Positions 1 to 10,989 of a stretch of 64,000 bases of DNA are shown here, one piece after another. The position numbers and the translations under genes were made by a program. The notes beneath the pieces are model-generated. The model had not been told where the DNA came from, searched no databases, and was given only the letters and a program-made list of their open reading frames with translations. Within the stretch, counting starts at the first letter, position 1. Each line of letters opens with the position of its first letter. Origin of the DNA: Atriophallophorus winterbourni (Eukaryota; Platyhelminthes; Trematoda; Plagiorchiida; Microphallidae); contig JACCGJ010005138.1 in assembly GCA_013407085.1 (NCBI GenBank), positions 1-64,000 on the forward strand, in the 5' to 3' direction.

Positions 1-100
1 TGTCTAGGCCTGGGAAACCTGACAGTAACATCGCCCATGTGCAGTCTCTGACTGTGCGACACTTTGCCTGGATCAGGCTTGCGATTTCATACATACATAC
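1..100 (+). repeat. SINE-A copy, 3' part only
   Basis: This is the 3' half of the most abundant short repeat in the window. It runs from the block tgtctaggcctgggaaacc, through cactttgcctggatcaggctt, to a catacatac microsatellite tail. The left end is cut by the window edge. Confidence 0.85.
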
Positions 101-424
101 TAATAAGTTGATGGCACGATCATACCATACCATCATCGACAAAGCATGTTAGTAAACGGCAACCTGATACACGTACGGTGTTTATTGCTCTCTCTCTGTT
201 GAGCATGCTGTTGTCCTGTACATTTTTAACTTTTTGCGTCTATGCATCGTTTGTCACGACGAATCTTTTTCGTTTCGGTTAGCTTGACTATAATACCCAT
301 ACCTCTCGAACGCTGGTTCAGTCGAATATATCCGGTTTATCGGTGTTCCATTCTTAGCTTAATTACCTTTTGGTCTGGTCAACTTGAGTGCGCCACCGTA
401 TGCATCCAGTATTCGGGGGCTTAA

Positions 425-968
425 CTAAAGCCGGGGGTGGCAGTGGGGATAGCTCCCAATGTTTATAAAATGCTCCCATATGGCACGCGTCTCAAATAGG
501 CTCTGACAACTAAGTGCAGCTTCTGGCCTGCATGAGTGGCTCCCCGAGCCCGGCGGAACTGCTTCTACCAAAAGGAGAAGGGGCGAAGGCGAGTGACTGG
601 CGCCTGAAAACCAGTTTGCTTCGGGCAGATGGAACTCGTTAGCCTGGGGGGGCATTTCATCTAAGGGAAGGAAAGGAAAACCCTGATTTTCAACCTCCAC
701 TGCCTTGAGGGATACCCGATCGCGGGAACGGCTTCGGGAGAAACCCCTGAGGAAAAACCTGGAACAGAGTCTGGTAGACCACCTCTTTCTGGCAACTCCC
801 TGCTGCCTTGCAGGTCGCACTTGGTTGTGCAAAGGCTAGAGAAGCTGACTCGAACAAACGCCGAGTGGTGCTGGGACGCCGCTTTGTACCCAAATTCCCA
901 AGAATCTTCTTTGAAGCCGACTCATCCTCCAGGAGGAGATAGTCGCACAAAGTAAAGTAAGTAAGTAA
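425..968 (-). repeat. R2 interspersed repeat, copy 1
   Basis: About 540 bp here are nearly the same as 10990-11560. Shared blocks include ggcagtggggata, tctggcctgcatgag, gcgcctgaaaaccagtttgct and ctcatcctccag. Read on the minus strand, the end facing 968 carries a short acttactt-type microsatellite, so this may be the 5' or 3' end of a retroposon. Minus-strand open frames exist in both copies, but they are interrupted differently and no domain was recognised. A third, short piece lies at about 34595-34700. I cannot place it in a known superfamily. Confidence 0.7.
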
Positions 969-1241
969 CTACAGTCTCGGGCTTCTACGACAAAAACGGA
1001 TCGGTGATTTTCTCATCAGCATGAAGCAGTGCAATTAGTGTGGTCTCATTCACTGGGTAAAGTGCTAGCTTGTGTACTATTGACCATTTTGCGCACCTAT
1101 TTGACATCTAGTACTGCCTTAAACATTTTCCAGGTATAACTATAGGAACGCAAACCTGTGATTTATTTGTGGTAGCCTTAATTACCATACCGATTAGAAC
1201 CAGCAACTTTCATGCTGTCCACTTTGCCCTTTTTCTGTCAG

Positions 1242-4200
1242 GGCAGACTTTTTCGAACCAGACGTTTGGCGATCTGCCCAGGACACTCTACCGCCATGGT
1301 TAGTTTCCGCGCCAAACGACGAACCTATGTTAACGGATGAAGAGCGTCATCGTTTGACCACTCTGACCAACCGCGGTTTGCCTCCAAACCCAATTGAACC
1401 TCGAGCGAGAATCCCAATCTATGTGAGCTTGGTGGATTTGCTCTTGGCCTACACGTATGACTATCGTGTCCGAGAGGGTGAGGAAATGTCCGAGTCTGGA
1501 TGGAACATCACGAAGCTATCCTCCACACTTTCTTGGTTCCAGGTAATTCTGCTTTCCGCGTGTCATGTGCTCCCTTAGGTGTTCCACAGCATTCCGGATG
1601 TGTTGGTCACGTTCTACCGGCGTGCTCTTGTCTACCCGTTGGTTCGGAGCTTTCGTTTTTGCAAACAGATTCAATCGGATGTGGCCAAGCTATTGCAAAG
1701 TTCATCGGGTACGATGGTTGTTTTGTTTCGAATACGCTGATTGGTAGAGTGTGTGTACCCTTGTCGCCTTTGAATTCCCGTTTCTAAAAAAACCGCCGTA
1801 TGTCTGTAAAAGTAAAAATGATGGTATGAAACACGTACGTACTTAATACCTATTGCTCTATGACAGGAAACCTGAATAATCGACGCAGGGTACCAATGAA
1901 AGCTGAATGCCTATTTTTATGGGACATTTCTCGTGTCTTGAGCCTGGCGTCTGTGAAATGGGTAACAAAAGCCGAAATGCTGCTCTGCGAAGCATGCGCA
2001 CCTTAGTCTGCCAGCAGTCATATTCCAACAGGGTAACTACATGGACTGTTGAAATGATAAAGCAGATAGTTGAGTAGTTTGCACCTGCGGTATAAAGAAG
2101 TTTGTAAGTTTGAAAGCTCTAAAGGTTGACCCTACGTTATAGAACCTCCTCGCTTTGACGGGTAGCTTGAATGCTGGTGTCCGCTACTAAACTGAGATTA
2201 CGTGTGTACGGGGTTAACGACTCCTATATGCCGCTGTGTAGTACTTTGTGTTGTGCTCCTAACCGTGCTAAATTGATTGGCCAGAGGTAGTGAGTTGCAT
2301 GCTGAAACAGGCTAAAGTCTCACTACCATTTCCTGTTCTTTTTCCGTCTTCATATCTGTCTAACCCTGAGCGAGCTGACAGTATCTTAGGCCACGTGCAG
2401 TCTTTGACTGTACGGCACTTTGCCTGGATCAGGCTTGTGCTTTCATACCATACCATACCTGTGGCGAGATAATTCATCCCGAATAGAACTTGGATTAATG
2501 CAAATCGTTGTGGGCTTCGAGCTCATCATGTGCTTGGGATGTACAACTATGTTTCACAAAGGAAGCCAACAGCAACATCTAATCCGTTGCGAGTAAATCG
2601 TTGCCACGTGTGCTGGTGCCAATTTCCTCAAGACGTCGTTGGCTTGTTTCTGATTCGCATGATAGACTTAACGAAAACCATGTGTTACACAATGTATTTT
2701 GTTGCTTGCATCCCCACCACTTGCATTCTTTAACCTGTTTCAGGCTGTCTACTGTTATCAGTCGGTGACAGTAAGATTAAAATCAGTGAGCCTTGTACGT
2801 GTGTGTTACACAGTTGTGTCTTGACTAAAATACGCTAGTTCACCCCGTTGTATGCTCGGTTTTTTCTGCGTCAGCATCTTGCTATTCGAAATAGTAGTCC
2901 ATGTACACAATGACAATTCCTCGTTGTATAGTTGAACGATTTCTCTCTGTGGTTACCATGTTTAACACACACGAGGCTATCGGCTTGTTTCTTCTCATTC
3001 TTACTGCTCTGTGTTGGCCGCTATATTGATTGGCCACGGATAGTGAGCTGCATGCTGAAGCAGGCTAAAGTCTCACTACCATTTCCTGTTGTTTTTTCTT
3101 CCTCATATCTGTCTAGGCCTGGGCAACCTGACAGTATCTTAGCCCACGTGCAGTCTGTGACTGCGGCACTTTGCCTGGATCAGGCTTGTGCTTTCATACC
3201 ATACTGTCCGGATGTGCAATCGTGCAGTACTTTGTGCTGTGCGGCGAACACCGTGCTAAATTGATTGGCCAGAGGTAGTGAGCTGCATGCTGAAACAGGC
3301 TGGAGTCTCACTACCATTTCCTGTTCTTTTTTCTTCCTCATATCTGTCAAGGCCTGGGCAACCTGACAGTATCTTAGCCCACGTGCAGTCTGTGACTGTG
3401 CGGCACTTTGCCTGGATCAGGCTTGTGCTTTCATACCATACCATACCATACTGCTCTGTTCTTGATGCTGTATCATTGTCGAATTTGCTGTGATGTGCGC
3501 AAAGCTCAAACGACTTTAGCATTGCTGTTAAAATCAGATTGCCAAACCGCTATCAAAAACTCTTCAAGATTTGCCAATGTTCCTTTCTTAGACCGCGAAG
3601 TGTTTGTCATTTGTGAGCGATGCCGTTGATACACACGGAACATCCACAGTCACTTACATTTATTCCCGTCAATGTGCGGTTTTTCCAAAACATGTTCGTG
3701 ATCATCATCGGGGGCAGTTTAATATCGTTAGGAGTTACCGAATTACCGTATCGAATAGATAGGAAGGTTGGGAATTGGAGTCGTTTGAAGGATGACCATA
3801 GGCACACTGGGTTGGCATATCGACACCCTGAATGCAACATGCATTTTATCAGCTTTCATGAACGAGTGAAACAAATATCAGCAAGGCAGTTACATTGTAG
3901 CTTTCACTGCCATCCATTGAAACTATCTTTCTTTGCAACTCCACCTGACAGAATTAACTAAAAGCTCCAAGAAGATTTTGACAGCTAGACACACCTCAAG
4001 CGTAACTAGTCACTGCGATATCGAATCCTAGGCTGAAAGGCGGACTGCACCAACTTTAAAATAATAGTTATGGCCTTTAGCTGTCTATGTCGTGTGGTGG
4101 TTTAGCCACCAGGAGTCTCATACCAATCGGGATACAGCGTCGCTAAAAGAATCCGTTCCGGAAGTCGGTGGTCTGGCATCTGAACAACGTGACACAGTCA

Positions 4201-7200
4201 GCGTAATCTGTGCAGGGGGGTTGGGCTTTAGATAGCAATATGCTGAAAGCCTCATTCCGTATAACCTTGAAGCATGTGACTGGGTTAGCTAACTCCCGAA
4301 ATGTTATGGTGGCTGCGGTTATTTAATACTTGGAGACATCTGATGTGCTGTTTGTATGTGGTTCGAATTTCGCGTTCATTGAGCAATACAGCCCTAGCTC
4401 TTACTTTGTAGACTGGGATGTTCCATCATGCGGTACTTTTGTATTGCGCAGGTAACACCGTGCTAAATTAATTCGCAATCAATAGTGAGCTGCATGCGGA
4501 AACACGCTGAAGTCTCACTGTTTCTATTTTCCTACTCATGTTCGTCCAGGCCTGAGTAATCTGACCATATATATGACTGCAGCGCGTTACCCAGCTTAGG
4601 TTAGTGATTTCATACATATCTCCTGAATAATAGTGACACCAGATGTTGCAGCATGCTACCATCTCCTTAGAAATACGTGCCGAACCCTCTTCATCTAAAG
4701 CTGCCGTAATATTGATTCAACTACCGAAATACGGTCTATAGTTTCGACCAAGTGGTTGTTAAGTCACAAAGCGTTGTTTTGAACGTTTTCCATTCACTGA
4801 ACGATTGTGTGGTCACTCGTTCTCGTGACACTTTGCACGACTCGCGGTGTGCTGTACGCGATAGTGTCCGGTCACTTAATCGTCAGACACTTAATCCCTA
4901 GACACTATCACCAGACATTTAACCCCCAAGTCACTTAATCCCCGGTTTGATAACTCCTGAAGAATGCAGAATACGTTTAAATTTATTTATTTAGCAGGAG
5001 AGATATGCAATTGATTTTAAAAACGTCAATCTTTCCGTAGTTGAGTCAAGATGTCAAAGCATGCAACAAAAAATAAGTCAAACTAGGATGAAACAGACTA
5101 TGAGGCAGGATATTAGGCCTCGTGATTTGTGCCGGTGATGATGTAGTCGGCACATTTGAGATTTTAGCCGAATCTATGCCTCAAAGTGAGAGGATGAATG
5201 AACGGTATCTTATTTTGAACATACCTTTGTTCAAGGTCGACAAATTAGAAGTAGAAGAGAAAACTTTGCACCAACTATATTTCCACCTGAATCCTGGAAT
5301 AAGTATGAAGACGCTAATAGTGGCGTTGCCCGAACGAATAATGCTGTAGAAGGCTGGCATCGTGCATTAGTCACTCTTTTCTTGCCAACATCCCACCATG
5401 TGGACATTTCTTAACGGTTTGCGGTTTACGGCCTCTGTTCTTCAAATAAGTGCTGGGGTTCATATCAAACAGAATAAGAAGTATGCTGAGATATGCTCCA
5501 GGACATCTCGATCAATTCAGCGATACTCAGCTACGGAAAGATTGACGTTCTTAAAATCAATTGCTTAACTCTCCTGCTAAATAAATTCATTTAAACGTAT
5601 TCTGCATTCTTCAGAAGTTATCAAACTGGGGATTAAGTGACTGGGGGGTTAAATGTCTGGTGATAAAGTGTCTAGGGATTAAGTGTCAGTAAACCGTACG
5701 CGATATGGCCACACGACCTTTCTTGCATTCATCCAACTTTCTATCGGTCTATGTGCCTTCTCTTATCGTCAATATGCTCTATATTTCTCCTTCGTTCCAG
5801 TTAAATCTTGGTGCCTGAAATGTCTGCTGTCCATTCGTCATTCACTGATAGAATATCCGGGCTATTATGTGCTGGCCGATCTTTATTTGGATGATTATAT
5901 TGTCTGGATTCAGAAGCGAGCATCGTATGTTTGTTTGTTTTTGTTTTGCTCCATTTATGGTTCCTTTTTCACCAACGTTTTTTTGCAAAGTTGTTTGTGT
6001 GTTTGTAGTATTTTGGCTCTGAAAATTGTGTGTTGATTTATCAGTACCAATCGTTTGAAACATTCACCATGTTCATTGCATCATCCCGCGACGGAACTAG
6101 TGGATAAGATTAACAACGTATGAACTTGTACTCTAATGTTGGATAAGGTTTGCACGTACAACATGCCCACACACATGTCTGTATAAATGCAAGCACCATC
6201 GTCATACAGGCAAAGTGCCGCTCGGTCATGGTATGGTATAATGCACAAGCCTGATCAAGGTAAAGTGCCGCACAGTCATAGACTGCACGTGGGCGATATT
6301 ACTGTCAGGTTGCCCAGGCCTAGACAGATATGAGGGGGAAATAGAAATGGTAGTGAGACTCCAGCGTGTTTCAGCATGCAGCTCACTATCGTTGGCCAAT
6401 CAATTTAGCACGATGTTAGCCGCATGTGGGCTCAGGTACTGTCAGGTTACCCAGGCCTAGACCAATAGGAGAAAGAATCGATGACCAACCAATTTAGCTC
6501 GGTGGTAGCAGCACAGCACAGAATTACTGCATGATCGCACATCCGTACACATCGATGTTGAAGGCTTTGAACAACAACCTTCATTTCCATACATTTGTGT
6601 GTGTGTTTGTGCGATTGAAATGCAAGCAAATGAGGATTATGAGTACCGGATTGCAATCAATTAGCGATGTAGGACCAAGGTTGGACTTGTATCCACGACA
6701 TGTTGTTTGGTGCCATACTTCACCCACACTTTTCTGCATGGTACTCATCGTTGGATAGCATCCCTGAAGTTCCTTGCCATAGTATTGAAACTATCCGTTT
6801 TAGCTCACTGGCTTGTGGTAACCTCCAATCATCACTGTTGAAAACTCTCAGCTTGAACTAGTACCTAATTTCTCTTATCTTGGTTCAACCGTGGCGGATA
6901 ACCTCTCGCTAGACACGGAGATTGATAAGCGGATTGTCACACAAGCTGTCATTTTGTCGCTATTGAACTTTCGTTTCTGGCGCAAGTTGACTATAAAGAC
7001 AAGATGAGGGTACACAGCTTGTGCGTACTGAATGCTTTACTGTACGGCAGTAAAACCTGGACCACACACGCAAGACACGAACGGAAGCTGAATGCTTTCA
7101 ATCTGCGAAGCATCCGTCGTATCTTGAACATATCGTGGATGGAAAGAATGACTAATGCTGAAGTGCTTTCAAAAGCTGGTCTACAGAGCATGTTCACCCT

Positions 7201-8753
7201 ATTGCGACAGCGCCGCCTGCGTTGACTTCGCCACGTCTACAGAATGGAAAATGGTCGTATTCCGAAATATATACTCTATGGTGAATTGAAATCAGGAAGT
7301 CGATCATTGAGCAGACTTCATTTGCGTTACAGAAACTTGTGCAAATCAGAAATGAAAGCTTTGACATTGACCATATGAGATGGGAATAACTTTGGAGGCG
7401 TCGTCTGCAAGCTGTGAAAGATCAAATACTGCTTTCGACTGCTAATCATAGGTCACACCGTCGATCACCCGAGTACTGCTGTGAGCGTTACGGGAGAGAT
7501 TGCTTCTCGCGAATCAGACTGTTTAGTCATTGTAAAAGCTGTGGAGCATTAAACATTCATGGGCTTATGATGTACCTCCATCGTCGACATCGACCGAAGG
7601 TGGCCAACAACAACAACCCGTCTCTCACCTGGGCTGTGTGGGAAAACTTGAGGTCTCTTCACTTGTTTCATAATCGCTTGAGCTAACTGGTGCAGCCCAA
7701 TTCATACCGCGTCTATCCGTAGTAGTCTCTTAGGTCGCTACCAAGGTGTAAAGCAACAATTAACTCCTATGATCGGGTCATGTATTGCGAATGGAAAACC
7801 ATCGTTTCCCTGACTTGGCTTTGTTTGAAACTTTTACTCGGAATGGTGTCGTTGTACCGGTAGCCAGTTTCTGTTTGCCTCAAATCTTTGAAAGCCTTGG
7901 AAGCTAAACTGACTGTAGTTCGGGACTCGGAAGCTTGTTCGATTTTAGTGTTGTCGAATATTTGGCTACGATTATTTGTTGTCAAGTGGAATAGCGAGGA
8001 AACCATGTTATCGTGTATGACATTGAAAATTGTGAGGAAGCTGATGTAGTTTTACTCGTGGTCTTATAGTTATGCATTCGTGCTGCACAGCTAACACCAT
8101 GCTAAATTGTTTTGCCACCGATATATGGTATGGTATGATCCAGCCTGATCCAAGCAAAGTGAGGCACAGTCAAAGACTGCACGTGGGCTATGATACTGTC
8201 AGGTTGCCCAGACCTAGACAGATATGAGGAAGAAAAAAATGAGAAAATGATAGTGAGACTCCAGCGTGTTTCAGCATGCAGCTCACTACCTCGGGCCAAT
8301 CAATTTTCCACGGTAGTGAGCTGCATGCGGAAACACGCTGGAGTCTCACTTCATTTCTCATATCTGTCTAGGCGTGGGCAAACTGACAGTATTTTAGCCC
8401 ATGTGCAGTTTAGGACTGTGCAGCACTTTGCCTGGATTCAGGCTTGTAATTTCATACATACATAATTAGACAACGTTGTCGTTCATCTCTTTCCTTCACC
8501 TGATTCTTCCAGAGAAAGCCATCTTCATTCCCTTGGTCTTGCACTGTCTCAGGTGAGTACCTGTCCTTGTGTCTGCTTGCTCGATCATTAACTTTCATCT
8601 AACTGCAGCCCACTTTGGTTTCAGTTCAAAGTTAAGAAGACCATGCTGAATTTGGATTTGCTAATTGTGGAACGTGTTGGGAAGCGTTGCTTGGAGGCCG
8701 AACAGCTCACCGAACAAGTCAATAAACTCTCAGTGGAAAGTATATCCTCCTAA
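1242..8753 (+). CDS. SHQ1: SHQ1, H/ACA ribonucleoprotein assembly factor (C-terminal five exons; 5' exons outside the window)
   Basis: SHQ1 chaperones dyskerin (NAP57/Cbf5) during assembly of H/ACA snoRNPs and telomerase RNP. The exons I infer are 1242-1542, 1579-1708, 5801-5924, 8513-8552 and 8625-8753 (TAA). All are bounded by AG/GT and their phases join correctly, giving 240 C-terminal residues. Human SHQ1 is about 577 aa, so the N-terminal CS domain must lie to the left. Recognition rests on the SHQ1-specific helical domain: IPIYVSLVDLLLAYTYDYRV, then ITKLSSTLSWFQ joined to VFHSIPDVLVTFYRRALVYP, then LADLYLDDYIVWIQK. These align with the human DILLAYCYETRVTEGE, KLSPTLCWFE, RRVLCYPLYRHF and LNDLYISDYCVWIQK segments. 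Intron 2 (about 4.1 kb) and intron 3 (about 2.6 kb) are filled with SINE-A copies, a long-TIR element and an RTE fragment. The tail after the last conserved helix is much shorter than in vertebrates. The weakest call is the 40-nt exon 4. Confidence 0.9.
2230..2459 (+). repeat. SINE-A copy, near full length
   Basis: It contains, in order, the head block (accgtgctaaattgattgg), the body (tagtgagttgcatgctgaaac, gtctcactaccatttcctg), the 3' block (gcactttgcctggatcaggc) and a cataccataccat tail. It lies in SHQ1 intron 2. Confidence 0.9.
3006..3205 (+). repeat. SINE-A copy, first of a tandem pair
   Basis: Head, body and 3' block are recognisable. The cataccatac tail is followed directly by the head of the next copy, so the two are in direct tandem with no spacer. 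Confidence 0.88.
3206..3451 (+). repeat. SINE-A copy, second of a tandem pair (best full-length example)
   Basis: It starts at gtccggatgtgcaatcgtgc and ends in three cata(c) units. At about 245 bp it gives the clearest view of the whole family unit. Confidence 0.9.
4416..4620 (+). repeat. SINE-A copy, diverged
   Basis: The head (gtaacaccgtgctaaatt) and body (agtgagctgcatgcggaaac) are clear. The 3' block is partly deleted and mutated, ending in tttcatacatat. Confidence 0.75.
4864..5045 (+). repeat. Left terminal inverted repeat of the long-TIR element
   Basis: It pairs with 5526-5695. The inner part matches exactly over stretches such as aacgtcaatctttccgtag and ttatttagcaggagag. The outer 20 bp are the least well conserved. 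Confidence 0.85.
5526..5695 (-). repeat. Right terminal inverted repeat of the long-TIR element
   Basis: It is the reverse complement of the left arm, with scattered substitutions and small indels. Reading from its outer end inward it shows the gacacttaatccctagacac block. Confidence 0.85.
6225..6428 (-). repeat. SINE-A copy, minus orientation
   Basis: On the plus strand it begins with the tail complement (tcatggtatggtat), passes through agcctgatcaaggtaaagtg and gttgcccaggcctagacag, and ends at the head complement caatttagcacgatgttagc. A 20-bp fragment of a further tail lies just before it at 6207-6226. Confidence 0.88.
6427..6551 (-). repeat. SINE-A copy, internally deleted, abutting the previous copy
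   Basis: Only the tgtcaggttacccaggcctag block and the head (accaaccaatttagctcgg, gcacagcacagaattactgc, gatcgcacatccgt) are present. The middle of the unit is missing. Confidence 0.8.
6830..7645 (+). mobile_element. RTE-like LINE, 3' fragment with CAA-repeat tail
   Basis: Broken open frames on + give the C-terminal region usual for RTE-type reverse transcriptases: YLGSTVADN, then LNALLYGSKTWTTHARH, IRRILNISWMERMTNAEVL and LRHVYRMENGRIPKY. These are followed by a C-terminal Cys/His cluster (CERYGRDCFSRIRLFSHCKS) and a 3' end with caacaacaac. The coding part is interrupted by TGA/TAA and frameshifts, so it is an inactive remnant. Minus-strand relatives of its 3' end occur at 18195-18460 and 24870-25330. 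Confidence 0.8.
7960..8055 (+). repeat. R4 repeat fragment
   Basis: The string gttgtcaagtggaatagcgaggaaaccatg resembles 27865-27900 and 38230-38255, where longer copies of the same family occur. Confidence 0.55.
8078..8465 (+). repeat. SINE-A copy split by a nested SINE-A insertion
   Basis: The 5' part (8078-8120, head ending ttttgccac) and the 3' part (8307-8465, starting cacggtagtgagctgcatgc and ending in a catacatac tail) together make one plus-strand copy. The minus-strand copy at 8121-8306 lies between them, flanked by similar ttttgccac/ttttccac strings. Confidence 0.8.
8121..8306 (-). repeat. SINE-A copy nested in another SINE-A, minus orientation
   Basis: It runs from the tail complement atatggtatggtatgatcc to the head complement gggccaatcaa, stopping before the far 5' end. 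With the flanking copy it forms a large inverted pair. Confidence 0.85.
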
Positions 8754-9289
8754 ATCGGCGAGATTTCCGGTCGCTTTTGAATTTGTTCCAACGTTTGTAC
8801 AAAGTGCATTTACTTTTTGGTCATGTGAACAAGAACAGTTGATTGCTTTTGGAAACGTTGTCTTTCTGTAAAATCACGGTTAGAGCAGTTGGTGGGTAAC
8901 GTTTCGCATCTCATACAAAAGCATCGTCAGGCCAAAGATGTCAGTACTAACAGCGATAAGGTTTAAATTGCATTCACCTGACCAATCCTAAACTGGCTGA
9001 GAACTGCATAGGTCATTGTATGCGCTAAGCTTGTTAAGATAGACAGCCAAGATTAAGATTAATTAACGCACCACCACATCAACGTGCTGTATTATCCTTT
9101 AGTTGCTTTGGTCGTGCCAGGTGTGATGGACATCCGCTGACCGATTAGCTTGATTGCGTCATCCGTGCACATACTAGGGTTCATTCACATTACTGTTTAT
9201 CCGCTGTAGAACCGGAGATATTAGTCCCATCCACCTTGTTGACCACTTTGTTAGCAACCTTAGTGTCTCAACTGCTTCACCGTGAAGTC

Positions 9290-9585
9290 ATTTCATGTAG
9301 GTTTTACCCTCCATCTTATCACTTCTACGTCATCAAGATCAACGCTATGACTTGTGGCCAGCACGTGTTGAGCTAGGGATGAATCTCGGATAAGTGATTG
9401 ATATCTCCTGGAATTATGTGGCTACTTACCGATTCGCTTTTTGTGTTCGTTTATCTTGGCACTGAGTTTTCTAAAAGTTGGCGCGATATATACTATCGAG
9501 AAACTGCGGTTGATTTTGTATACACAGTTCGAGGTGCATGATGAAGTTATCCTTGAAGTTTGTTAAACAGGAATCGGTGCATTCT
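9290..9585 (-). mobile_element. Penelope-like element remnant, GIY-YIG endonuclease region
   Basis: The minus-strand translation around 9580-9300 gives CVYKIN, then IVYIAPTFRKLSAKINEHKK, a stop, and RDSSLAQHVLATSHSVDLDD. This matches the C-terminal GIY-YIG endonuclease of Penelope-like elements (C.Y.I.C..VYIGQT.R.L..R..EH, then SA.A.H....H). The YIG glycine is replaced by alanine and an in-frame stop follows, so it is inactive. A reverse-transcriptase piece of the same class occurs at 36125-36475. Confidence 0.7.
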
Positions 9586-9589
9586 GTCC

Positions 9590-9825
9590 CCCCTATCTTA
9601 TACGTTACTCGTGTATTTGCCTTAGTCGAGAGTCTACTTATTCACTCTGATGCATCGTTAACGTAAGGCATAGAGTTTGTTTCGTTTTTATTGATGCGTA
9701 TTTTACTACTTCCAGTTGGCGTTTAGTTAGGCTCTTAGGGTAACCTTATTAGCACGTCGACGGCTAACGTCTTGATGGTATCGCTTGTGATCGCTGCACA
9801 GGTGTTCAACTTTGTACAACAGCGA
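9590..9825. other. Intergenic sequence with no recognised gene
   Basis: Only short, unsupported open frames are present between the Penelope remnant and the R3 repeat. Confidence 0.5.
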
Positions 9826-9829
9826 TTTT

Positions 9830-10010
9830 TAAACTGACTTGAATACAAGTTTAACGTTGTTTACCGCTTTTCCACTGTTTCAAGGCTCACTGAACCTGAT
9901 CTTACTGTCTCCACCTGATGACGGCAAACAGCCAGAAACCGGTAGTGGTGTGTAAGGGATGGGGATGTGAGCAGCATAATACATTGACATGAATGCCGTT
10001 TTTATTATAC
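9830..10010 (-). repeat. R3 interspersed repeat fragment
   Basis: The plus strand shows ggctcactgaacctgatctt, tgtctccacctgatgacggc and accggtagtggtgtgtaa. The same blocks occur at 24465-24540 and, in inverse orientation and twice in tandem, at 42615-43020. Confidence 0.7.
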
Positions 10011-10985
10011 GCTGAAGTGAACCTCAAGACCTTGGGTGTCGAATAGCTTACGATAGATCACAATTCTTATTTTACCACTCTCCTTTCGCGCGATACGTTA
10101 CAAAACGGGAGTGTTCCTAGCAACTTTGTTTATTTGTTATCTGAATTTTTGGATCTAAGCTATTCAGGTAACTGGAAAGCTTCTAGTCTGTCGCGTTTAT
10201 GGCGACTCACTTATAAACGTCGGCGCCACAATTTCTTCCGATTTAGAGCTTCAATTTGCACAGCTCTCTCCTCGAAGTGCTTCGTGTACCTATTCGCTAA
10301 CGGTAGAGAGATAAATGAGCCTGTCGCTAAACCTTCCTTTTGCTTGCAATGAACAAGAAGTGGTTCATATTTAGACCCTGATCGAAATTACCGTATCTGC
10401 TGACTTTCAATCAAACGCGTAAAATACGGCTGGCATCACAAGGTTTGGGTTTATCATGTAGGAAGTGTTTGGTCACGTACTGCGCATGAGAATCTGTATA
10501 CGAAAACGAGCTCATTTGCATGCATTTCCACCACGAACGGTTTCGTGTTGTTTGCACTCGTCAGATATGGTCAGTAGTATCAGGATCCGCATGCGCTAGT
10601 AGTTCAAATTTGCCGCGTTGACTAAGCATAATCACACACTGAACATATATGTGGGTTAACATTTTTGGCTTCAACTTATCCGCCAATTGCACAGTCACAC
10701 AAATCTCATAGCCATGTCTCTTTCATCACGTGGGCTTGGTATCTTTGCGTTCAAGGCGACTTGATGAAGTGCATGTAAATACGCTTTATTCGTCGAAACT
10801 CTATCGGTTATTCAAATTTTGGTTTAAGCACGATCACAATTTATCCCAATCCTGCATTGGGAGCCTATGTTTCGATGTATTTTATTGCAAGCACCGTAAC
10901 AGCCCTTTAATGCTTAAAAGAATGAAGTCATTGAGAACGCCTTCATCTACTTTATAATTGAGTCGTGGTTCCTCAGAGCCTCTTT
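10010..10985. other. Intergenic sequence with no recognised gene
   Basis: No conserved domain, splice-bounded exon or known repeat was recognised. The short open frames have no supporting features. Confidence 0.5.
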
Positions 10986-10989
10986 GTTG

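Larger units (their letters stand above)
4864..5695. mobile_element. Non-autonomous DNA transposon with long terminal inverted repeats, Mutator-like (MULE/foldback)
   Basis: The left arm (4864-5045) and right arm (5526-5695) are inverted copies of about 170-180 bp. Each carries internal sub-repeats of the form gacacttaatccctagacac, accagacatttaaccccc and gtcacttaatccc. The same 10-mer, gtacgcgata, sits immediately outside both ends (4854-4863 and 5696-5705) and looks like a target-site duplication. Long TIRs with a 9-11 bp duplication are typical of Mutator-like elements; that assignment is inference, because no transposase is visible in the roughly 480-bp core. The element lies in SHQ1 intron 2, with its right end only about 105 bp upstream of exon 3. 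Confidence 0.75.

Noticed and set aside
425..832. 135-codon minus-strand frame in R2 copy 1 as a host gene
   Set aside because: The same region is repeated at 11 kb with different breaks, so it is repeat sequence rather than a host gene.
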